Positions 25,854 through 33,029 of a DNA stretch of 64,000 nucleotides are shown one piece after another (positions within the stretch are counted from its first letter, which is position 1; every line of letters starts with the position of its first letter). This DNA is from Thalassospira sp. TSL5-1 (GTDB taxonomy: Bacteria > Pseudomonadota > Alphaproteobacteria > Rhodospirillales > Thalassospiraceae). The notes under the pieces were generated by a model that saw nothing but the letters and a program-made list of their open reading frames with translations, made no database searches and was not told where the DNA came from. Both the position numbers and the translations under genes were made by a program. The stretch spans positions 1,178,001 through 1,242,000 of the forward strand of contig NZ_KV880637.1 in the NCBI RefSeq assembly GCF_001907695.1. The letters run 5' to 3'.

Positions 25854-26447
25854 TTAGCCCAGGGTTTGGGTGCTGGCTTCCTTGCCCGGTTCCTGTTCGG
25901 GAATTGTGCCATCCCCATCGCCCAGCCAGCGTTGCATGATGACGCTGTCAACCCAGCGGCCCAGTTTGTAACCTGCTGATTGTAATGTTCCGGCAACACG
26001 AAATCCCAGTCGGGCGTGCAGCCCTATCGAGGCCACATTGGCAGAATCGCCGATAATGGCGACCATCTGGCGATAACCAAGGGCTGTGCAGCGCGTGATC
26101 AGTTCGGTCAGAAGGGCGCGCCCGGCACCTTTGCCGACAATTTCCGGGGCGATATAGATGGTATCTTCGACAGTGTAACGATAGGCCGGGCGCGGACGAT
26201 AGGACCCGGCATAGGCAAAACCTTCGACATTGCCGTCAATCTCCGCCACCAGATAGGGCAGGCCGCGTTCGCGCACATGCTGCCAGCGCGCCGTCAGCTC
26301 GGCAATTTCCGGGGCGCGTTCTTCAAACGAGGCCAGGCCATGCAATACATGGTGGCCGTAAATTTCGGTGATGCGGGCAAAGTCTTCGGGCTGGGCATCA
26401 CGAATTAACAGGTTGTCCAGTTTCTGTTCGGAAGGGGCGGCGGTCAT
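25854..26447 (-). CDS. GNAT acetyltransferase, phosphinothricin-acetyltransferase (PAT/MddA) type
   Basis: 197 aa. The PAT-type GNAT features are present: LIRDAQPEDFARITEIYGHHV, YLVAEIDGNVEGFAYAGSYR, the VEDTIYIAPEIVGKGAGRAL strand and acetyl-CoA loop, and a C-terminal NVASIGLHARLGFR. Relatives acetylate phosphinothricin, methionine sulfone/sulfoximine or similar L-amino-acid analogues. The start overlaps the stop of the N-formylglutamate amidohydrolase gene (ATGA), so the two form an operon. The natural substrate is unknown. Confidence 0.9.
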   Translation of the reverse strand: MTAAPSEQKLDNLLIRDAQPEDFARITEIYGHHVLHGLASFEERAPEIAELTARWQHVRERGLPYLVAEIDGNVEGFAYAGSYRPRPAYRYTVEDTIYIAPEIVGKGAGRALLTELITRCTALGYRQMVAIIGDSANVASIGLHARLGFRVAGTLQSAGYKLGRWVDSVIMQRWLGDGDGTIPEQEPGKEASTQTLG

Positions 26448-27313
26448 TCCAGGGGGCTCCCGTCAAACTGATGGAATTGTTCGATAAGACTGCTCATCTG
26501 ATCGCGCAGGCTGTTGAAACCATCATGAGGTGTAAGGGTTTCTTCCTCCATGTAAAGAGCGCGGTTGATTTCAATTTGCAGAGTATGAACATTTTGCCCG
26601 GGTTGCCCGTAATGGCGCGTGCAATAACCGCCCGCATAGGGGTCGTTATAGGCGGGGTTATAGCCCATATCACGAAAACATCTTCCGACATGATTGGTTA
26701 AGGTTGGATGGCAGGACCGGCCATAACAGTCCCCCAAAACCAGATCGACAGGATTTTGCGACGAATCCGTCGAATCGCCCGGCATCGAGTGGCAATCAAT
26801 CAGAATGCAATAACCAAACTGGTTGCGCGTCATGTCGATCAGCTTTTGCAACGCCTGATGATAGGGGGTGTAATAGGTGTCAATGCGCTGCAGGGCTTCG
26901 GCCACGGGCAGGCGGGCTTTGTAAATTTCCACACCGCCACTTACCACACGGGGGATCGAGCCCAGCCCTGATAGCGCACGCATGGAATGAATGTCGGCAT
27001 TCTCGGGCAGATCGCCCTCAAACATGCGCGGGTCCAGTTCCAGTGCACCGCGATTCACATCAACATAAGCGCGGGGAAAATTTGCGCATAATAGGGGGGC
27101 ACCGGCCTTGGGGGCGGTGGCAAACAGGCGGTCCACAAAGGCATCCTCTGATGCGCGCAGGGCAAAGGCATCGATTCGTGCCCGCGTAATCAGATCATCG
27201 GGATAAACACGCCCTGAATGCGGTGAGGCAAAAACCACCGGCAGCGTTTGGCGTTGGGGTAAAAACACGGTTGCCGGTGTGCTGGCACTTTGTTCAGGTG
27301 GCATCAGGTTCAT
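26444..27313 (-). CDS. N-formylglutamate amidohydrolase family protein
   Basis: 289 aa. FGase-family landmarks are VVFASPHSGRVYP near the N-terminus, an acidic/His middle section (ILIDCHSMPGDS), and GGYCTRHYGQPGQNVHTLQI toward the C-terminus. The family hydrolyses N-formyl-L-glutamate in histidine degradation (HutG-type) or related N-acylated amino acids. No other hut genes are nearby, and the partner is a GNAT enzyme, so another N-acyl substrate is possible. I chose the ATG at 27313; upstream in-frame starts extend to 27349 without better ribosome-binding sites. Confidence 0.87.
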   Translation of the reverse strand: MNLMPPEQSASTPATVFLPQRQTLPVVFASPHSGRVYPDDLITRARIDAFALRASEDAFVDRLFATAPKAGAPLLCANFPRAYVDVNRGALELDPRMFEGDLPENADIHSMRALSGLGSIPRVVSGGVEIYKARLPVAEALQRIDTYYTPYHQALQKLIDMTRNQFGYCILIDCHSMPGDSTDSSQNPVDLVLGDCYGRSCHPTLTNHVGRCFRDMGYNPAYNDPYAGGYCTRHYGQPGQNVHTLQIEINRALYMEEETLTPHDGFNSLRDQMSSLIEQFHQFDGSPLE

Positions 27314-27517
27314 ATGGCTTTCATCGCACAGGCTGTTTGGGCACCTCATGCGGTGCGGTTACGTGTTACATTCTCATATCATGAAGATTTTTTTGCAAAA
27401 AGCCAAATGGGGGGTTGCACCTTTGTCTGCCTTGGGCTAAATACCGCTGCGCCGCAGGGAACAACGTCGAACGACTTGGATGACATGTTTTTTGTGGCAA
27501 ATGGAAGATGGCAAGAT

Positions 27518-27594
27518 GGGCCTATAGCTCAGTTGGTTAGAGCGTTCGCTTGACATGCGAGAGGTCACAAGTTCGAGTCTTGTTAGGCCCACCA
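27518..27594 (+). tRNA. tRNA-Val (GAC), first copy
   Basis: 77-nt cloverleaf: acceptor GGGCCTA / TAGGCCC, D-arm GCTC...GAGC, anticodon loop TTGACAT giving anticodon GAC, T-arm ACAAG TTCGAGT CTTGT, and encoded ACCA. It reads the GUC and GUU valine codons. Confidence 0.95.
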
Positions 27595-27609
27595 TCTTCG
27601 CACATATAA

Positions 27610-27686
27610 GGGCCTATAGCTCAGTTGGTTAGAGCGTTCGCTTGACATGCGAGAGGTCACAAGTTCGAGTCTTGTTAGGCCCACCA
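27610..27686 (+). tRNA. tRNA-Val (GAC), second identical copy
   Basis: Identical over the whole 77 nt to the copy 15 bp upstream, including the encoded CCA. A tandem duplication transcribed together and closed by the terminator at 27693. Confidence 0.95.
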
Positions 27687-27692
27687 TTCCAA

Positions 27693-27715
27693 CCCCGCCC
27701 GCTGGCGGGGTTTTG
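27693..27715 (+). terminator. Intrinsic terminator of the tRNA-Val pair
   Basis: CCCCGCC / GGCGGGG stem with a 4-nt loop and TTTT, 6 bp after the second CCA end. Confidence 0.85.
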
Positions 27716-27876
27716 TGCATCCGGGCCATTTCCATTCGGTTTTCCTACTTATATATCGCTGTTTTTGCACATGTTTTGCGAAATTCGCGAATTGAATTTT
27801 TTCCATCTTGAATGCGCGCTGATTGTGTGTTGAATGCGTTCAATACTATTCGCTTTCCCGGTGAAGGAGCATGCAA

Positions 27877-28137
27877 ATGGGGGTGCCTTTTGAAACGGTG
27901 TTGGGGCTTGTCGCCGGGTCTTTGACCACGCTTGCCTTCCTGCCGCAGGTTGTGCGCACCTGGCGCACCCGCTCGACGGCCGATATTTCACTGGGCATGT
28001 TTCTGGTGCTCTGCACGGGCATTGCACTGTGGTTCGTCTACGGGCTGATCAACGGCGACTGGCCCGTCATCATCGCCAACGGTCTGACTTTCTTGCTCGC
28101 TTCCATCATTCTGGGTTTCAAAATCCGGCACGGATAG
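27877..28137 (+). CDS. SemiSWEET / PQ-loop sugar transporter
   Basis: 86-aa membrane protein with three hydrophobic helices, the size of a bacterial SemiSWEET. The PQ-loop motif FLPQVVRTWRTRSTADIS lies in and just after helix 1. Helix 2 is GMFLVLCTGIALWFVYGL and helix 3 VIIANGLTFLLASIILGFKI. These dimers move sugars such as sucrose or glucose across the inner membrane. AAGGAG lies 7 nt before the ATG at 27877; the earlier ATG at 27871 is too close to it. Confidence 0.9.
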   Translation: MGVPFETVLGLVAGSLTTLAFLPQVVRTWRTRSTADISLGMFLVLCTGIALWFVYGLINGDWPVIIANGLTFLLASIILGFKIRHG

Positions 28138-28246
28138 TTGTTTGGTGCCTGATTGCCAATTCGGTCGTGCAGGGCATACTTTTATCCGGGGTTTGGGCTG
28201 TTCAAGAGCTTTTGGGGATTACAGCAGACGCCTGATGTTAACGGTT

Positions 28247-28549
28247 TCAGTAATCTCTGACATTCGGTTCCTCACCACCTTCAAAAGCATAGGCGTAAAC
28301 ATCTTTGAAGAACTGGCGGGCTGTTTCCTCGTTGCGGGCTGAGCAAGCGGTTGAATCATAAAAATCTTTTTCTCCTAACCAGCCATTTTCCAGATAGTTT
28401 AAAAATTCTGAACGAATTCTGTTGGTTTTTTCGACCGTCATTTTGTCACAAAAATGTGGAACCCTGTCACTTAATGCTGCATTAACATTGAACAAACCTA
28501 GTAGAGTCTCGAGTTCACTCGACATTTCTTTTTTCTCTTTTTTAGGCAT
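28247..28549 (-). CDS. Putative immunity protein, array copy 7 (most divergent)
   Basis: 100 aa, last and most diverged member of the seven-gene family. The N-terminus MPKKEKKEMSSELE differs from the others. It keeps FNVNAALSDRV in place of FNVNVAMSDEV, and the family's C-terminal block CSARNEETARQFFKDVYAYA, ending GGEEPNVRDY. The middle region (VEKTNRIRSEFLNYLENGWLGEKDF) is strongly changed. GGGAG lies 6 nt before the ATG. No signal peptide. A cytoplasmic antitoxin or immunity role is inferred only from the array and its toxin-like neighbour. Confidence 0.65.
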   Translation of the reverse strand: MPKKEKKEMSSELETLLGLFNVNAALSDRVPHFCDKMTVEKTNRIRSEFLNYLENGWLGEKDFYDSTACSARNEETARQFFKDVYAYAFEGGEEPNVRDY

Positions 28550-28720
28550 TTTTGTCTCCCATGGAGCTAGGTAAATATCGCGCCATTATAGTGCCCGTCG
28601 GAACAGTGGTCAGGAAAGAACATATTAATCGCGGCTTCGCAGGGTGTGGCCTCCATTAACCGGGGTTTGGACTTGTTTTGGGCATCTTCAGGTTGCTTGT
28701 ATTGTCTGACATTATCGGTT

Positions 28721-29017
28721 TCAGTAATCTGCTACATCCGGTTCCTCACCATCTTCAAAAGCATAGGCGTAAACATCTCTGAAAAACTGGCGAGCGGTTT
28801 TCTCGTCACGGGCGCTACAGGCTGTAAATCGGCGAAATTCGGCGGCACCTAAGAGATTCTCTTTGAGCCGCAGTTTGAATTCTTGACGCAAAGCCTCTTT
28901 TTCCGATGCTGGAAGGGGGGTTAGATGTTTTGCTACTTTATGTGACATTGCGACATTGACATTGAAATGAGCAAGTAGGTTCTTGAGGCGACCTTCAATT
29001 TCAGGAGATATATTCAT
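28721..29017 (-). CDS. Putative immunity protein, array copy 6
   Basis: 98 aa from the ATG at 29017 (AGGTGA 5 nt upstream, as in most copies; a GTG three codons earlier is less likely). MNISPEIEGRLKNLLAHFN leads into the conserved FNVNVAMSHKVAKHLTPLPA and RQEFKLRLKENLLGAAEFRR blocks and the Cys-containing FTACSARDEKTARQFFRDV, ending EPDVADY. Predicted all-helical, acidic, cytoplasmic. The family is not recognised. Confidence 0.75.
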   Translation of the reverse strand: MNISPEIEGRLKNLLAHFNVNVAMSHKVAKHLTPLPASEKEALRQEFKLRLKENLLGAAEFRRFTACSARDEKTARQFFRDVYAYAFEDGEEPDVADY

Positions 29018-29181
29018 ACTGCTCACCTATGTATCCGGGTAAATATGGCGCCAATAAAGTGCCCGCCGGAACCGTGGCTGGGGAGGAGCACACTAATCGC
29101 GCACTTGTAGGGTATGGCCTTTCTTAATCGGGGTTTTTGCTTGTTTTCGGGCATATATGGAATGCTGGAGATACTGACGCT

Positions 29182-29487
29182 TTATCGATTCCAATAATCT
29201 CTTACATCTGGTTCCTCGCCGCCTTCAAAAGCGTAGGCGTAAACATCCTTGAAGAATTGGCGGGCTGTTTCTTCGTTGCAGGCGCTACAGGCTGTAAATC
29301 GGCGAAATTCGTCGGCAGCTAACCGGTTTTCTTTTAGTTGTAATTCAAATTCCTGACGTAAAGCTTCTTTGTCCGATGCTGAATAGGGGGCAAGATATTC
29401 AGCTAGTTCATCTGACATCGCGACATTGACGTTAAAATGGCCCAGTAAATCTTTAAGGTCGTTTTGCGGGTTCGGATATATATTCAT
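29182..29487 (-). CDS. Putative immunity protein, array copy 5
   Basis: 101 aa. It starts MNIYPNPQNDLKDLLGHFN and then follows the family pattern (FNVNVAMSDELAEYLAPYSA, FTACSACNEETARQFFKDV, ending EPDVRDYWNR). The usual AGGTGA leader is replaced: immediately upstream lies the decayed toxin-gene fragment at 29497-29571, so this copy sits at a recombination or deletion joint. The 434-bp interval on its upstream side is the only short one in the array. Translation signals are therefore poorer and expression is uncertain. Confidence 0.7.
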   Translation of the reverse strand: MNIYPNPQNDLKDLLGHFNVNVAMSDELAEYLAPYSASDKEALRQEFELQLKENRLAADEFRRFTACSACNEETARQFFKDVYAYAFEGGEEPDVRDYWNR

Positions 29488-29496
29488 CTCGTTTAA

Positions 29497-29571
29497 CTAT
29501 CGCCAAAGATCGGCAACAATGACCTTTTCCAATCGCTATGCTGCGTCGGCTATATTGTCGATAACAGATTT
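29497..29571 (-). pseudogene. Decayed fragment of a toxin-gene N-terminal region inside the array
   Basis: On the minus strand this reads KSVIDNIADAA, stop, RLEKVIVADLWR, stop. It aligns with residues about 23-46 of the intact toxin-like protein (KADIDSAADAAWQLEKAIVA then DLWR), encoded at about 32801-32876. About four of five bases match over 71 bp. The Trp codon after ADAA is TAG here. It abuts array copy 5 directly, showing that a second toxin gene once preceded this copy. Confidence 0.75.
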
Positions 29572-29582
29572 CGGGGGGCAGT

Positions 29583-29921
29583 TTATGGATTTCTTCGGTT
29601 TACGGTAGCGGCATGATATTCCCGGCTTAAGTAATCTCCTACATCTGGTTCCTCGCCGCCTTCAAAAGCGTAGGCGTAAACGTCTCTGAAAAACTGGCGG
29701 GCTTCTTCTTCATGTGTGCTACAGGCTGTGGCGCTGTAAAACTCTGCGGCACCTAAACGGTTTTCTTTTAATTTCAATTCAAATTCCTGACGTATAGCCT
29801 CCTTTCTTGATGCAGGAAAGGGGGCAAGATATTTTGTCACTTTATGCGACATTGCAACATTGACGTTAAAATGACCTAGTAAATCTTCAAGATCTTTTTG
29901 CGGTCTCGGAGCTAAATTCAT
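29583..29921 (-). CDS. Putative immunity protein, array copy 4 (C-terminally extended)
   Basis: 112 aa from the ATG at 29921 (AGGTGA upstream). MNLAPRPQKDLEDLLGHFN, FNVNVAMSHKVTKYLAPFPA, RQEFELKLKENRLGAAEF. The Cys-region is altered: TACSTHEEEARQFFRDV lacks the usual RDEET residues. The family's stop is lost, and the frame runs on for about 14 residues (LSREYHAATVNRRNP). This fits relaxed selection, or a joint with the sequence that carries the toxin remnant. Confidence 0.7.
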   Translation of the reverse strand: MNLAPRPQKDLEDLLGHFNVNVAMSHKVTKYLAPFPASRKEAIRQEFELKLKENRLGAAEFYSATACSTHEEEARQFFRDVYAYAFEGGEEPDVGDYLSREYHAATVNRRNP

Positions 29922-30081
29922 GATGTTCACCTACGGGTCCGGGGACATATGACGCCAATAAGGTTCCCGGTGGAACAGTGGATGTGGATAAACACACTAT
30001 ACGAGATCGCAGACATGGTTTCTGTTAACCCGTAGATTGGCTTGTCTGAGGGTTTTTCGAAGTGCTGGAGATGTTGACGCT

Positions 30082-30387
30082 TTATCGGTTCCAGTAATCT
30101 CTTACATCTGGTTCCTCACCGCCTTCAAAAGCGTAGGCGTAAACATCCTTGAAGAATTGGCGAGCTGTTTTCTCGTCACGGGCGCTACAGGCTGTAAATC
30201 GGCGAAACTCGGTGGCACCTAACCGGTGTTCTTTTAGTTGCAACTCAAATTCTTGACGTACAGCCTCTCTCCTTGAAGCTGGAAAGGGGGCCAGATATTT
30301 TTCTATTTCATCTGACATCGCGACATTGACGTCAAAATGTCCTAGTAAATCTTTCAGATCTCCTTGCGCTTTTGGAGATATATTCAT
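30082..30387 (-). CDS. Putative immunity protein, array copy 3
   Basis: 101 aa from the ATG at 30387 with AGGTGA 5 nt upstream. MNISPKAQGDLKDLLGHFD, then DVNVAMSDEIEKYLAPFPAS, RQEFELQLKEHRLGATEFRR and FTACSARDEKTARQFFKDV, ending EPDVRDYWNR. Intact and close to copies 1 and 2. Helical, acidic, no membrane segment. Confidence 0.77.
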   Translation of the reverse strand: MNISPKAQGDLKDLLGHFDVNVAMSDEIEKYLAPFPASRREAVRQEFELQLKEHRLGATEFRRFTACSARDEKTARQFFKDVYAYAFEGGEEPDVRDYWNR

Positions 30388-30545
30388 GACGTTCACCTAT
30401 GTGTCCGGGTAAATATCGCGCCATTAAAGTTTCTGTCGAAACAGTGGTTGTGGAGAAACACACCAATTGTGGGTTCGCAGGACATGGCCGCCATTAATCC
30501 CGGTTTTGTTTTTGGGCATCTACGGATTGCTGGAACTGTCTGACG

Positions 30546-30851
30546 CTATCGATTCCAGTAATCTGCCACATCCGTTTCCTCGCCGTCTTCAAAAGCGTAG
30601 GCGTGAACGTCCTTGAAGAACTGGCGGGCTGTTTCTTCGTTGCGGGCGCTACAGGCTGTAAATCGGCGAAACTCGGCAGCACCTAGAAGATTCTCTTTTA
30701 ACCGCAGTTCAAATTCCTGACGTAACGCCTCCTTGTCAGATGCTGAAAAGGGGGCAAGATATTTTGCCACTTTATGCGACATCGCGACATTGACGTTGAA
30801 ATGATATAGTAGATCTTTGAGTTTGCCTTGCGCTTCTGGAGCTATGTTCAT
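30546..30851 (-). CDS. Putative immunity protein, array copy 2
   Basis: 101 aa from the ATG at 30851 (AGGTGA upstream). MNIAPEAQGKLKDLLYHFN, FNVNVAMSHKVAKYLAPFSA, RQEFELRLKENLLGAAEFRR, FTACSARNEETARQFFKDV, ending ETDVADYWNR. Intact. The His-Lys of MSHKV alternates with MSDEV between copies; this is one of the few charge-reversing positions and could determine specificity. Confidence 0.77.
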   Translation of the reverse strand: MNIAPEAQGKLKDLLYHFNVNVAMSHKVAKYLAPFSASDKEALRQEFELRLKENLLGAAEFRRFTACSARNEETARQFFKDVHAYAFEDGEETDVADYWNR

Positions 30852-31011
30852 GATTTTCACCTATGGATCCGGGGACATATGACGCCAATAAAGTTCCCGG
30901 TGGAACAGTGGATGTGGATAAACACACTATACGGGATCGCAGACATGATTTCTGTTAACCCGGAGATTGGATTGTCCGAGGGTTTTTCCGAGTGCTGAAG
31001 ATGCTGACGCT

Positions 31012-31317
31012 TTATCGGTTCCAATAATCTCTTACATCTGGTTCCTCGCCGCCTTCAAAAGCGTAGGCGTAAACGTCCTTGAAGAATTGGCGGGCTGTTT
31101 CCTCGTCACGGGCGCGACAGGCTGTAAATCGGCGAAACTCGGCAGCACCTAAAAGATTTTCTTTGAGCCGCAGCTCAAATTCCTGGCGTATAGCCTGTTT
31201 ATCTGCTGTTGGAAAAGGAGCAAGATAGTCCTCTACTTCATCTGACATCGCAACATTGACGTTAAAATGAGCAAGCAGAGTTGCAAGGCGATCTTCAATT
31301 TTTGGAGATATATGCAT
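31012..31317 (-). CDS. Putative immunity protein, array copy 1 (cognate candidate)
   Basis: 101 aa, directly behind the toxin-like gene: the toxin stop TAG (31329-31327) lies 9 bp before this ATG and forms part of its AGGTGA ribosome-binding region, so the two are coupled. MHISPKIEDRLATLLAHFN, FNVNVAMSDEVEDYLAPFPT, RQEFELRLKENLLGAAEFRR, FTACRARDEETARQFFKDV (the Cys-Ser pair of other copies is Cys-Arg), ending EPDVRDYWNR. Being first and translationally coupled, it is the most likely cognate immunity protein. The family is unrecognised; function is inferred from context. Confidence 0.78.
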   Translation of the reverse strand: MHISPKIEDRLATLLAHFNVNVAMSDEVEDYLAPFPTADKQAIRQEFELRLKENLLGAAEFRRFTACRARDEETARQFFKDVYAYAFEGGEEPDVRDYWNR

Positions 31318-31326
31318 GATGCTCAC

Positions 31327-32937
31327 CTATGGATCCGGGTACATTGTTTTAAGTTGGGGTATGCCATTGGCATCTTTTTCAAAGACTGCCACGATTTTGG
31401 TGTTATTATCGAATACAGTTTCTGCAAAGGGTGTTCCTGTATGAATTCTTGGATTGTTTTTCCCGCCGATAATTGAATATCCTTTCACACGCGCCTGAAA
31501 ATCCGGACCAAAGACATCTGACATTTTTAAATTATCGATCAAAATCTTTTTATCAAAAGGCTTGTTTAAAAATGCTCTGTATTTGGGAACTTTTATAACC
31601 GCCTCATAGGCTCGGACATAATCGGCCGGGGTGTTGAATTTGGTGGCGTGTTCGCCCACGACGTGTTGAACCTTTTTCCAGTTGATCTGAAGCCGGCCTT
31701 TGCCCGGAGCGTTGATATATACGATCTTTGGCTCCGTGCCATGAATTTTGGGGTCATAGACAACACCGTATTTTTTGAGGAATTTGTCATAATCCACGGT
31801 TGTCCCCGTCATCATGTCGAAGCCTTTATAGGCCCGGTCCCAGAGCATCTCATCCGTCACATCGCCCTCATGGCGCTGCGGGCCGTGTCCCTGGCGGGCA
31901 AGCTCGTCGAGTTTTTCGTTCCAGTAACGTGTGCGGCGGAACAGTTTTATTATTTCATCTTTGAAGCCCTTTGCGCCTTCGACAATGCTTTCATTCAGTT
32001 TTCGGCCAAGCGGTCCGATCTGTTCGATGATCGGTTGCAGCATGTCCATAAACTGTTTGATGGCGGCGACGGTCCTGCCAGCGCCCTGGACGAGCAGGGT
32101 GCGGACTTTTTTTGCCGTGGTTGCGGCACGCGCGGCGAGGGCGGCTGCGGCAGGGGCCGCACCAACGCCGGATGAACTTGCCAGTGCCCCGATGAGCAGG
32201 CCGATCAGCCATATGATGACTTCGGGGATGACAAAGCCGACGCCCGTGCCGGACATTTCCATCCAGAAATTTGGCGTCATCATGGTGATCACCCGCATGG
32301 CCGTATTGGCAATCAGGCCTAGCACCGGTGTGCGGCGGATCATCTCGATCAGGGAATTGAGCCATTCGACACCCTTTTCAAAGGCGTCATGGATCAATTG
32401 CCCGAATTCACCAATGACACCTTCTGCGGTTTTCAGGGCCTCTAGCAGGCGGAGTTTGGCAAAAAGCCTGTCGATGTCACCAGTCAGAAGGGCGCGAAGC
32501 ACGTCAACCAGGGGTTCGAGATGGTCATAGGCCGCCTGCGCGCCCGCCCATGTGGCACGCCCGATGGATTGAGCGGTGTCAATGGGGTGGGAAATGCCAT
32601 CCCAAACGGCCAGGGCCGCGTGAGAGGTGGTATCGTAAAGCCATCCGGCGGCTGAGCCCCAGAAGTCCTTTTCGCCGTCCCACCAGGAGGAAATACCGTT
32701 TCCAACACCCCGGATATAACTGCCCAGAGCGCCCGTCACGCCGTCGCGTCGCCATTCATCGACATAGGGCTGGAAAACCCGGGTCATTTCGGTTTGAAAG
32801 CGCCACAGATCGGCAACGATGGCCTTTTCCAATTGCCATGCCGCATCTGCCGCACTGTCTATATCGGCTTTTGCCCCGGTATCGATAATCAGCGGATCAC
32901 GAGGCAGATCCTGTTGTTCGGCCACCCCTGTCTGCAA
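31327..32937 (-). CDS. Polymorphic-toxin-like protein with variable A/T-rich C-terminal tip
   Basis: 536 codons from a TTG at 32937, which has no ribosome-binding site. The frame is open further upstream, and the natural N-terminus probably lies in 33030-33200 (see there). Residues about 85-225 resemble the conserved body of T6SS-type effectors (WWDGEKDFWGSAAGWLYD, MMTPNFWMEMSGTGVGF). A hydrophobic segment spans about 234-254. The C-terminal domain from about residue 355 has HVVGEHATKF (His425, His430) and ends LKTMYPDP, reminiscent of BECR-fold RNase toxins. Sampled lines are 57-67 % G+C for much of the gene but 33-42 % in the last 280 bp. No PAAR, VgrG, Rhs repeats or signal peptide is seen here. 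Seven putative immunity genes follow. Confidence 0.75.
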   Translation of the reverse strand: MQTGVAEQQDLPRDPLIIDTGAKADIDSAADAAWQLEKAIVADLWRFQTEMTRVFQPYVDEWRRDGVTGALGSYIRGVGNGISSWWDGEKDFWGSAAGWLYDTTSHAALAVWDGISHPIDTAQSIGRATWAGAQAAYDHLEPLVDVLRALLTGDIDRLFAKLRLLEALKTAEGVIGEFGQLIHDAFEKGVEWLNSLIEMIRRTPVLGLIANTAMRVITMMTPNFWMEMSGTGVGFVIPEVIIWLIGLLIGALASSSGVGAAPAAAALAARAATTAKKVRTLLVQGAGRTVAAIKQFMDMLQPIIEQIGPLGRKLNESIVEGAKGFKDEIIKLFRRTRYWNEKLDELARQGHGPQRHEGDVTDEMLWDRAYKGFDMMTGTTVDYDKFLKKYGVVYDPKIHGTEPKIVYINAPGKGRLQINWKKVQHVVGEHATKFNTPADYVRAYEAVIKVPKYRAFLNKPFDKKILIDNLKMSDVFGPDFQARVKGYSIIGGKNNPRIHTGTPFAETVFDNNTKIVAVFEKDANGIPQLKTMYPDP

Positions 32938-33029
32938 GCGGATCGGCGGAAGGGAGGATTCACCGTCGCGCGCCCCGAAATTGAACGGATGATAGGTGCG
33001 TGTCCGGGCCAGAACATTTTGATCTTCGC

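Larger units (their letters stand above)
28247..31326 (-). repeat. Tandem array: seven paralogous small genes, unit about 465 bp
   Basis: Start-to-start distances of the seven genes are 466, 464, 466, 434, 470 and 468 bp. Each unit is a gene of about 305 bp plus a spacer of about 150 bp, and both parts are similar between units. The A/T content is higher than that of flanking genes (a sampled 60-base line is 40 % G+C, against about 58 % in the toxin N-terminal region). All copies point the same way, directly downstream of a polymorphic-toxin-like gene. This is a gene amplification, not a CRISPR: units are far too long and are coding. Confidence 0.9.

Noticed and set aside
28247-31326. Regular repeats considered as a CRISPR array
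   Set aside because: The period is about 465 bp and units are coding paralogues; there are no short identical repeats with unique spacers and no cas genes.
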